Shown here: piece after piece, positions 13,081 through 22,930 of the stretch
Position numbering within the stretch: the stretch's first letter is position 1
Layout of the letters: each line of letters starts with the position of its first letter
Origin: Lycocorax pyrrhopterus obiensis
Lineage: Eukaryota > Chordata > Aves > Passeriformes > Paradisaeidae
Reading direction: 5' to 3'
NCBI GenBank assembly: GCA_014706295.1
Contig: JACSVZ010000004.1
Location: 6,931,465-6,995,464 of the forward strand
DNA: 64,000 nt
The notes under the pieces: model-generated
Databases searched by the model: none
Told to the model about the DNA's origin: nothing
What the model saw: only the letters and a program-made list of their open reading frames with translations
Translations under genes and position numbers: made by a program

Positions 13081-13623
13081 TGAAGAAATGAGGTTCTTGT
13101 TAAAGGGACTGGAAGAGATACAGCTGTGGCTGTGATTAACGTAGTTCAGGGTTGAACTGAATATTGCTTCTTCCCTGCAGTATTTTTAATTACACTCCTG
13201 ATTTTATATTTGGAGACCGTCATAGACCTGTTCTGGTAAATTGTCAAGCAACCACAAGTCAAATATGTGTTAAATATGAGAATATACTGCCATTTTTATC
13301 TGATTTGTGGTTCATTCACACTATGTTATCTACTTTTAATTAAATACCATAAAATACACATGGTCAGCAGTTTGACTTTTCATTTCCTTACAATGTCAGT
13401 AATTCAGCTTGATTGTTGCCACCTACCATAGAATTGCATTTTAAAGATGTTACCCCTGCGCGGTGCAGATTCAATATCAGAACAATTTAAACTAGTTGCT
13501 AAAAATAACTACCACCTACTTAGGAGCAGCTCTGCCTTTAACAGTCACATGCAGATTCATGACTCTTTGCCTGCCTGGCGAGGACAGGCAGCCTTGGGAG
13601 GCATTGCAGTGGCCTTGATTTTA

Positions 13624-13647
13624 GGGGTGGGGGGGTCGGGTTTTGGG
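13624..13647 (+). other. G-quadruplex-capable tract
   Basis: Four G runs of 4, 7, 3 and 3 bases are separated by loops of 1, 2 and 4 bases on the plus strand, which fits the canonical G3+N1-7 pattern. There is no gene beside it, so any role is unknown. Confidence 0.75.
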
Positions 13648-14054
13648 TTTGTATGAAATGCTTGTGTCATCTCCGTGTTGATTGATAGCCCACCTTATTC
13701 ATTAAAGATATGGCTTGGATCTTGCTAGATTACCCCAGGCATTGGAAATAAGAGCCTTCCTACTGGAGGCATGTTATGCATGGACTTAAAGTTCACCACT
13801 TCATTAATAACACTCTTCAGCTGGACATTTTACATGCCTCTCTGATATATGACTGTTTAGGTGCATTTTTTTCCCCCTCCTAATATGCCTTTAAAGGGGA
13901 ATGAGTATTTTTTTAAAGAATTATTTAATTCTTTTACTTCTAGGTTATATTGCTGCACTCCTGGAATTGCCAGATCTCATTACCCTGGCTGGATTTCTTT
14001 GAGAGTAGCTGGGCAATTTGCTTTGACCACTGAAAACAATTCATTAAAACTAGC

Positions 14055-15490
14055 AGTGGCTGAGCATCTCTAAGAATGAGAGAGTGAACACAAGAGCAGC
14101 AGCATCGTGTCAGACCAAGGCAAATCCAGTGACTTGTCTCCAACAGTCACAAACAGCAGATAGCCAGGGAAGAGGAGAAGAGAACCAGCCCATACAATCC
14201 TACATCCCTAAACACCCTCCCAGTCTCTAACAATGTGCAGTGCGCACAGATTTTTCTGAACCAGGGTGTTTTTTGCATAAAGCAGCCCTTGGTAAATTTT
14301 TTGCCACATAAATCTGAGCAGCCACTCTTTAAACACCTGAAAATTTGCAGCATCCACAACATCCTGCAGAAAGGAGTTCCTTGTGTATGCTACATGTGCC
14401 ATGAAGCAGCAACACTTTGCTTGCCCCAAAGCCTTACTCAATAGCTTTATAGGATGTTCCTTTACTCTGTGCAAGAAGAAACAATGAACTATCTTTCCCT
14501 GCTCTTCATCTCGATGCTCGTAGTTATCATTTTACAGCCCCCTGTCATATCCCCTCATCTCTTTTCCCAGCTAAAGAATCCTCGACTATTTTACGATTCT
14601 TCATAGAAAGCCATTCTCTGACTCTAATCACTCATTTTCCATGCCTTTTCTACTCCTGCTGTGTCTGAAGTGTTGGAACTGAACCAAGTATTCAAGATGT
14701 GGGCAAAGCATGGATGTCTAAAGTGCTGAAGAGTGTCTCCTCTTTTGTGTCTCCTCTTTTGTTTTGTATTACTTTACTAATAGCTCCTAACAGTAAGTCA
14801 GCCTTTTCTAAAATAAATACTAAGCGCTGAGGTGATGCTTTCAAAGCCCAGTGTTATAACCACATCTTTTCTCCCAAGTGATAGCATTCAATTCCATGCT
14901 CATCACCATCAATGCAATGCTGCGACTTTCACCCCACCTCTCTTACATCCACGCTGAATTTCATCTCCCACTCCACTGCTCAGGGACACAGTATGAAAAG
15001 GCACTTCCTCAGTTCTTTGCAGTCAGCCCTTGCCTTTATTATCTTGAATAAGTTGGCATTCACCTCCAAACTTGCCATCTTATTGCTCACCCTGGTTTTC
15101 TAGCACATTTATGAAAATATGGGCTGTAGCACAGACCTCTGCAAGGTTCGGCTGTGGAAATGACCTCTCTATTCCTCTCTGTTGTTTCCCATCTTTTCAA
15201 CAATTATTTATCCATGCAAGAAACTTATGGAGGTTATTTCCTGTAAGACCCTTGGGTGAAGCACTTTTTCAAATGCCTTTGTGAATTCCCTGAGGACCAT
15301 ATCACCCAGATCTCTTTGTTCAATTGCCTGGGGACTCCTTCAAAGGGTTCCTGAAGATTTGTGAGCCTTGTCCTCCCTTTTCATTCTTGAACACAGAACT
15401 TCAACATTTTGAAGGATGCCTTCTTGCTTCTAATAATCTGTTTTACCCTATGATTTGTCATGTCAGCTCCCCTTTGGTCTTTCTGAAGTA
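14055..15490 (-). mobile_element. Old CR1 LINE, RT C-terminal part and 3' UTR
   Basis: This is a long CR1-type relic on the minus strand, seen as antisense on the plus strand. Landmarks in plus orientation are the 3' end 'TCAGACCAAGGCAAATCCAG' near 14111, 'ACAACATCCTGCAGAAAGG' near 14356, 'CCTGTCATATCCCCTCATCT' near 14541, 'GTATTCAAGATGTGGGCAAA' near 14687, 'CTGAATTTCATCTCCCACTC' near 14955, 'TTGCAGTCAGCCCTTGCC' near 15017, and 'ATGCCTTTGTGAATTCCCTG' near 15271. On the coding strand the reverse-transcriptase catalytic box, normally KFADD, reads KFGGE at about 15057-15072, so both catalytic aspartates are lost. Many frameshifts are present. There is an internal 14-bp tandem duplication (14734-14761). 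The 5' limit is uncertain. Confidence 0.85.
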
Positions 15491-18400
15491 ATTTGAAGAA
15501 AAACAGGTGATGAACATTCCCTCAGAAGTGCTTAAGAGATAGCACTGAGATATTTGTAAGCTATCAACAACTAAGTCACAGAAAATACATGGAGGGGAGT
15601 ATTTTATGCTCCACCAGTGAAAGATCTAATCAGCAGACTAATTCCCAGGTGTCAGAAGCCCTGCACCATCTCCCTTGGCCAACATCAGAAAGCACGTGGT
15701 TCAGTTTCCCACACACAGGCAGCTTTGGCTTCTGGAATATGTTAACGTGACTGATTGCTTCTGGCAGAATTCAGAGGAGCCTTAATCTGAAGCAGCAGCT
15801 ATGAGCAGACCAAGGACGAAAGCCCCAAGCCCCCCATGTCTGCTGCACACAGGCTGGGCAGGTCGCATCCAAGACTTCCAGACCTCTGGCTTCTCCCTCT
15901 GTCTGCCATCAGCAGCGGGAGGAGGTGTCAGCTGGACTTCTGCATCCACTTCTGACTGCCAAAAGTCACAGAGGACATCCCACAGCTAAAACTCACATGG
16001 GGGAAACGTGCTCAGGAGTCCCCACGTGGGCTTCCTGAACAAACAGGGGTGTTGATCCTCAAAAAGAGAAACTGAGAGAGGCAGGAAAAGAATATCCAAG
16101 TGTACAGAGTACTCCTTCCAAGAGGAAGGGAACTGCTTTGTTCTCTCCGCTCATAGTGGACAGGATAAGAAATCATGGACAGAATGGAAGAATCAGCTGG
16201 GTGCTAGGACATTATTTTAAGAGTAAAAATAGTGACTGGAGATTTTTAAGAGTCGATTAGAGAACCATCTGTTAGAAATTAAATAGATATAATAAGTCTT
16301 GTTTGGATCAGTTGATCTCTTGATATCCCTTCCAGTTCTCTTTTCTAGGATGTGTATTCCAAATCCAATTGATTTATATAGCCTTTGCATCAAACCCTCA
16401 GAAAACAATTACTGTCAACACATGCATATCAAAAAAAAGAGGGAAAAATCCCTATTCTTAATTCAGTGTATTCACTGAAGATACAAAATAAAGAGTTTTC
16501 AGTGAAGGAGAGCAAGCCAAGAAGTTGGAATCATGTTACAGATGAGGGAGAAATTTAAAGCAAGTTCATAATCTATGAAGAAGCATCTTCCGTGTCTAAA
16601 TAGTTGTATGATCCAAACAGGAGCCTTGTTTAGCTTTAAGAAAAGGGCAGACGTGGGAAAAAACCTTCTCAAAAACATAAAAGAAGAAGAGGGTAATCTT
16701 GCTTTGATTTTTAGATTATTGTGGAATATGTACAAAACCCAGAAACAGATTATCTGAGAAAAACTGACCTTTCTCCACATAACTGGTTAGAATGCTCTTC
16801 TCTCATTTTGAATGAAGTGGAAGCCCTTGTTCCATGATGAGAAAACAAATGAGCAGATTAAAAAATGTCACATTAGCTAACCCCTCTGTAGCTTCATAAG
16901 CCTGGAAGGCCTCATCTGTAGTACCTGGAGGTGACATTTCCCAAATACTCATTTATGATTATGAATCATTTTCTCTAAGGGGAAAAAAATTAGGATTTCT
17001 CAAAAAAAAAAGAAAAAAAAATAGGCAGTCCTAAAAGATTATGACAAGTCAGCCTAGTTTGTCTGGTATGTAACTCTACCCAGCATCTCTTCTGTAAATA
17101 ATTGAAGCCAGATCTCTCTCTAAATAAGAACAGTGGGTAACATCTAAAAAGGAAAAGAGGGTTTCATGGCACTTGGTGGCTGTTGCAATAGATTGTGCTG
17201 TGGGTGATGTTAGAGGATAAGATGCAGCAGTTTGGAATTGGTGCTGAGAACCTTGGTGTTGCACAACGCACCATGAGGTGTTTCCTCCTCCCCACAGAGC
17301 TCACACTTTCCTGACAGCTCAGCAGGCACCTCGGGCAGGGGCTGAGATTCTCTCAAATTTCATCAAGACAGTAAAGGAAAATGCTTTGGAATATTTAAAA
17401 GGCTGAAGGGAAGACAAACAAGGTAAAGACAATGAGAATGTCCTAGTTGAGAACAGGAGTGTCAGTAAGGAAAGCATCTTGGAAATACGGCAGAGGTCTA
17501 AAAGCTAAGACAGTTTAGCTATAATTTTCAATCTTCCAGTGATTTAAAAAAGGTTTTCTGACCCTCAGGCTTTTTGTTTCTAACCTAGGAATAACAAATT
17601 TTTACATATCTAGTAAATTTCATGAAGTTTCATTAATCAACATGAGCAAAATACTTTCTTGAGAGATGGCATGGAAGGTCAAACTAATGTCAGGTCATGG
17701 CAAATCTGTATTTGAAAAAGGACTTTTGCTATACGTATTCCTATTTACTGAAAACATCACTAATTAGGTTTGTCATGAGCTGAAAAGAAAATATGTTTGT
17801 AAAAGGATTACAAAGGAGATCATGAAGTAATCCCAAGATGCTAACAGTGAGTTTGACATTCAGGACCAAACCTAGCCCAGCCACAATTGGTGTAACTACA
17901 CCCAAATTAAAAGGAGTGAATTTAAGCCCAAGATGAGAAAAATCAAGCTGGATTTGAAAAAAGAAGGGATTTACGGTAATGGGAATACTGCCTCCCTAGG
18001 CTGTATCACCTGAAATATAACAAACGTAGAAAAAAGAGAAATGAGCCTGTTGTAGCCAGGGTGCAGAAGATGGAGGGCTTTCCTGCTAATCCAATGCTTC
18101 CCAGGATTATTTTAATCTCCAGAACTTGTTTAATGCCAGCTCATCCCTCCGTAGGAGCTCCGTTTCCAGGTGTCCTTAGCTGGAGCCTGATAGCTCTCTC
18201 TGACTTACCACTGTCAGTGCTGAAGGCCTGCTCCAGGGAGGGCTGGAGTAACCAGGGCTCCTGAAACGTGTCTTGCAGGCAGGTTATTGTCATCTCCTCT
18301 TTCCAAACCACACTTTAGCTGCGGGTTTAAAACAAGTGTAACGGGGCATGGTAGGGAGAAGCATGAACTGCTGCTTTAAAGATGAGATGAGACAGAGAGA

Positions 18401-19140
18401 AAAAGATTCTGTGGCTACTGCCCAAAAATTATTAAGATAATGATTAAACTAAAAAATGCAAATACACAAGATGTTTTGTGCTGCTAGGCAAGACCAGAAC
18501 TGATATTAAAATGTCTTGTGAACATTATAATATGTTCAGAGCAGGGGGGTAGAAGACACAGAGGAAAACAGAAGAGAAGCCATATGGTCATAGCCGGTGG
18601 TCAATGGAAAAAAACAAACCCAAATGAGAAAGTACAGAAAGAGAAATACAAAGTTTGGGGAGAAATGTTTGTCATCACACCTCTCTTGTACACTTGCACA
18701 GTGAATTCTGGGCTGAGGCCCCACCGTGTTCAGAACTTCCACCTGAAGCCAAATGTAGGAACTCTCCAAGGTGTATTCCTTAGGCAGAGTGCAATGGAAA
18801 GGGGTTTTTTCCTAAGCAGAGGATTAATTACAATCCTAAAAGTAAATCATGACAGTTCTGTGATTCCCTGATTCAACTGTCCTGCTGGAGCTGGCATTTT
18901 CCATGGTAATCTGAACCACTTGGAAGGTGCACTTCCACCTCAACATATTGAACCCTCCTTAGGTGCCACCACCACAAAATCTGGGCAAGATTTGGGATAA
19001 GTAGGAAATGGCTTGTTCAACAAACAGCATTTCAAAACCTAAGAAAACCAAATGTTCCTTGTTGCCTCACCTTTCAGGTCTCAAACCTACCTTAATTTTC
19101 TACAGTAACAATCTCTATTCCTGCTTTGTGTGAGGAAATA
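15491..19140. other. Unique noncoding sequence, no gene recognised
   Basis: No gene is supported. A-rich mixed tracts lie at 16981-17025. Near 17870-17935 the words 'GGTGTAACTACACCC' and 'AATTTAAGCCC' recall an old amniote repeat with 'TGTAACTCCATTGA'-type sequence, but the match is too short to call. Confidence 0.5.
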
Positions 19141-19144
19141 AGAT

Positions 19145-19156
19145 GGGGGGGGGGGG
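19145..19156 (+). repeat. Poly(G) run, 12 nt
   Basis: Twelve consecutive G bases. Homopolymers of this kind are prone to length errors in sequencing, so the exact length may be an artefact. Confidence 0.85.
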
Positions 19157-21800
19157 AAACTAATTTTATGTCAGAGCAAATTAAGACGATGTAATTGACT
19201 GCGGAGAGGGCAGCAGCCGCTTGCATTCCCAGCTGCAGACACATTAAAGATTTACACACTCTGTGTCTGTCACACAGGAACTATTAGGGGTAGTGGGAAC
19301 AATCCATTCCTGTGCTTACCCCAAAAGCAATCCTAGTAATGATATACCACAAATATGGCTGCACATCACCCTCACTATGGGCCAGCGGGTACCTGAGCAG
19401 CACACCACATGTGTATGCATGACTGAAGATGGATAGCATGACATTTATTAACCATGCACATAATTAAAATCCTTTAAAAACGTCCTCAGAACAAAAATAA
19501 CGTATCTCGAATTCCACGGCACTGCCCAGGCTGCCATCCTCAATAACTTTCGTTGCAGAGAGCTACACGGCTGAATCGCTGGCGTGGAAGCAGCACTCCA
19601 GGGACTGGCCTCGTATCAGCCCATCTGCCTAACCAGCAACGAAGCGCTGGAGCTCCACGGGCACGTTATGGAGGCACAGCACGCATGGGATGATATGGGG
19701 AACATGATCAGGACATGGATACAGGCTAGGCCCAGCCTGCTGCTGCTGGCTAACCCCACACCCAGACCCGGGGAGAGCAGTGCAGAAATAGTTGCCAGTG
19801 CATCAGTGCTAACACCACAGCCCTGCTCGAGAGAGGAGTCACCACTGCTCACATGTGAATGCTGTGAGAAGAGGAGATTCAGAACTTCAGTCTTGCTGTC
19901 ATAAGAGCTGCTTCTTTTCCATGAACGGTCTGGAACTGTACTTGCAAGGTACATTTTTTTATAACTTAATTACATCATCCACTGAGCCCCCATAAGCTCA
20001 GTTTTGAGCTCCAACCTGACTTTCCCCCAATGTTTCTTTTTCTCTCTACTGTGCCCCTCTGATCACTTCTATCCAAATTATCATCTTTGTAAAACTTCTC
20101 CTATAATTGCTCCAGGAGAGAGACATTGCTACTGGCCTGTCCACAGAGGACTCTGTGCTCCAGCCAGACTCCAGTGGTGTATTAATAGAATAACTGAAAC
20201 TGGGTTAGGGCAACGAGCGATTCCCAACAAGGCGGCCCACCGGCTTTGTACCACTGGCAACAACAACTCCTTCATAGTGCTACAAGTCTAAAATTAGAGG
20301 AGAGGGAAAAGGCCTAAGGAATAACCTACCTTCCACACTACAGACAGATATCCTGCTTGGAACCATGTAAGGACATCACACATTCAAAGCTGCCTTCTTC
20401 TGGGACAGTTATCTGTAATGCTGTCTGAGACAGAAGAATTTGTAGAAGAGGTATAAATGTATACATCTATCAATACTTCCTCACATATCATCAACTCTTC
20501 TGGATATCTTAAATTCAGAGACAGTATTTCTGCAACAAGCTTGCATCACAGGCAAAGATCTGACAAGCACAGAAGTAACCAAAGTAATGTATGAATTTGT
20601 AAGATGTTTTGAATTTTGAAAGTTCTTCCCTCTTCCCCAAGTGGAACAGATTCAAAATAGCATCAAACTTGTACCTCATGCTTGATCAAAACATCAGTGA
20701 CTGAGGTTTCATGAGACTTTCCAAAGAGGAGGAACAAGCAAGAGAAGTGCTGTAAGTAGCTTGCGAAGCATTGCTGAAAAGCAGGTGGAGATTTGGGGTA
20801 GAGAGAAGAAACTGGATAGAGGATACGGTGTGTTGGAAAGCAGGGCAGAAGGTGGAGGAAGCAGGACAATGCCTGGATGCTTTTCTAACAGCTGCAGTGT
20901 GAGTAACTCTGTGGTCATCCAGCCAACATGGACCAAAGGCAAACACCTGGCAAAATCCACAGAGGTCACACAGCTTCTGTGGGTTCAGTGCGTGAGACAG
21001 GAGAGGTGTCATCAGCCCTCTAGACAGATTCCCTCTCCCTGAATATTTCTCACCTTTCCAGCACAGCCCCACTGCCAGTTTACCATCACAACCCCCCCCA
21101 CTGAATTTGTTAGGACCAGGATACACCGTCACCAGCTTCCCAAAGCAAGACCTTCCCACGGGCAGCTAGGATACTTTGCTCTCAAAGTATCTGTTGAGTT
21201 AGCATCATCTGAACTCATTCCACTGGAAGCGCCCCCTGCACCCCAGCCAACTCCATTACTGCTGGGGAGCGAAGCTTTTGGCTGCCGTGTACCTTTCAAA
21301 GTGAGTTAGCAAGGCCGCGTGTTTAATTCCCAGCTCGGCTCGCGGTTCCTCTCCAGCATCCACACACCTCTGAGCCCTGCACTACAGCACTGCCACCAGC
21401 TCCAAGGAATACGGAGATGCTGCTGCTGCTGAGTGGATTTGTTTATATCCGTAAAAATTAGTGTTGCAGCTCCACCTAACTTAAACAGTTTTGCTTAGGA
21501 AATTACAGCGTGGCATTCGACAGGCTGTTTAGAGCATGGAGGAGTAAGTGGGTATTGGCAGCGTGGTTTTAATTAAGCAGGTAAAGCCTAGATTAAGCTG
21601 CATCAAATGGAGAGTGTTTCTTTAATTCGGTGTTGTTGCTCTCCTCAGCCAGGGCATAAGGGGCTGGCCTTAAAATCCTTGTAACTAAAAAGCCAGTCTC
21701 ATGACCAACTACATAATTGATTAAACACAACTGCGGACTACCATTATCGGGAAGTGCAATTTTCCCGGTGTCGCTTCGAGTCTGAAATACCTCAAGGGTA
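19157..21800. other. Unique noncoding sequence, no gene recognised
   Basis: Open frames of 106 codons (19584-19904, plus) and 157 codons (20686-21159, minus) overlap other frames and match nothing known to me. The stretch from about 21440 to 21740 contains several TTAATTAA/TAATT words next to the CpG-rich block and may be regulatory. Confidence 0.5.
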
Positions 21801-21839
21801 ATTACAGCCCGAGATGCAACACAGAAGGCTTTGAAGTAG

Positions 21840-22105
21840 GGAAAGAAAAGATTAGGGTGGCTGAGACGGTCTGCGCCTGTTCATTTGTCCTTCACGGCAA
21901 AGACGCTTAAGCCGCGGCGGAGCGGTGCCCCGCCGGCCCCGGCGGTCGCGGGCAGCGCCGCGGGTCACGCCGAAAGCCCCGCGGAGACGCGGCCCCTTCC
22001 CTCGGCCGCCCTAATGAAAGTTTCATGCAGCTGTGCTCCTCTTTGGCTCGGATTTGCCATGCCTCGCTGCCCGCCGCCGAGCTGACCACTCACGGCGGCC
22101 AGGAG
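21840..22105. promoter_or_regulatory. Compact CpG-rich block (small CpG island)
   Basis: By hand I count about 32 CpG dinucleotides in roughly 220 bp (about 21870-22100), in a window that is otherwise CpG-poor. GC-box-like words such as GCGGCGGAGCGG and CCCCGCCGGCCCC occur. A TTATATAA word follows at about 22147-22154. Open frames exist on both strands (21885-22085 plus; 21907-22089 minus), as expected for CpG-rich DNA, and I see no recognisable protein. The block could be a promoter of an unseen transcript, an orphan CpG island acting as an enhancer, or a first exon whose partners lie outside the window. The CpG density is seen directly; function is inferred. Confidence 0.6.
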
Positions 22106-22169
22106 TGCACTTGCTCTGACCAGCTAAATTATTTACCCCAGGAACAATTATATAACACGGCACGCCAGG

Positions 22170-22173
<4 letters not shown>

Positions 22174-22203
<30 letters not shown>
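22174..22203. repeat. Poly(A) run, 30 nt
   Basis: Uninterrupted A tract just downstream of the CpG-rich block. No AATAAA signal lies immediately to the left, and no retroposon body is recognisable, so a retrocopy tail is possible but unsupported. Confidence 0.85.
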
Positions 22204-22205
<2 letters not shown>

Positions 22206-22211
22206 ACCCTC

Positions 22212-22235
22212 TTCGGCCTCTGAGAAAAGGCCGAA
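22212..22235. other. Perfect 8-bp hairpin beside the poly(A) run
   Basis: TTCGGCCT (22212-22219) and AGGCCGAA (22228-22235) are perfect reverse complements around an 8-nt loop. Read on the minus strand, a GC-rich stem is followed after a few bases by 30 T residues, an arrangement that formally resembles a terminator. No transcript is known that it would end. Confidence 0.7.
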
Positions 22236-22734
22236 ACTAAAACTAATTCAGAAATGAAGAGATCCAGTCTTTATTTCTAATTAATAACAGGTTAGAAGTG
22301 GAAACCGCTATTAGTGACAGAACATAACAAGGAAACCATACCGGCATTGTTAAGAGGGCTATTTAAAGAAATGTTAATGAATTGAATTTGAAGTTCTTCT
22401 TAGTCAAGCAGGAAACAACTAATGGTTTAAAGAGGAAAAGTGAAGCATTATTAAATGCTGTGTATTTATTATGTCAGTGACCAGTTTGCCAGAGGCTTTG
22501 AGGTGAGAAGGGAAGTTCAAATCCTTTCCACTGCATTTACAGCTACGGAAAGGTAAATTCATGGGCTTCCTCACATACCACACAAAGGCTTAGTAATTTG
22601 TTTGGATTAATAGCATATTGCAGAAGCATAACACTCACACTTTAAAACTAACAAATTCAGCGAGAGCACAGAATTATCATTTAACCATTACTGTCTTCAT
22701 AAAAACAAGTGCTCTTAATGCTTTGCAGTACATC
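22236..22734. other. AT-rich unique sequence
   Basis: No gene or repeat recognised. It has several TAATTA/ATTAAT words, which would suit homeodomain binding, but this is weak evidence for function. Confidence 0.45.
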
Positions 22735-22930
22735 TTTAAAGTGCTTTAAAAGCCAACAGCTAATTTATCCTGCCACAACCTACCTCGTGGTAGGCAGGGA
22801 TTGTTATCTCCCCTCTGCAGTTCAATGAACAACGGGGAGTTAAGTGACTTGCCCGGGGCCGCAGAGAAAGTCAGCGCTGGCTCTGGGTGCAAAACTCTTG
22901 AGCTCTTGGGGTGCGTGACCGCTCCAAGCA
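22735..22930 (-). mobile_element. MIR/L3-type ancient retroposon fragment
   Basis: The plus strand matches the antisense of a MIR/L3-type element nearly end to end. In order it has 'CCTACCTCGTGGTAGGCAGG', 'GATTGTTATCTCCCC', 'GGGGAGTTAAGTGACTTGCC', 'GGCCGCAGAGAAAGTCAGCG', 'TGGCTCTGGGTGCAAAACTC' and a degraded tRNA-like end near 22905-22925. It is fuller than the copy at 1648-1810 because it keeps part of the head. The 78 bp around 22850-22925 hold the internal promoter remnant. The element is inactive and old. Confidence is high for the superfamily and low for the subfamily. Confidence 0.8.

Noticed and set aside
20686..21159. 157-codon open frame (minus)
   Set aside because: Overlaps other frames in other phases; no recognised domain.
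21885..22089. Short proline/alanine-rich open frames inside the CpG-rich block
   Set aside because: Expected from GC-rich sequence on both strands; no recognisable protein or splice donor that I can support.
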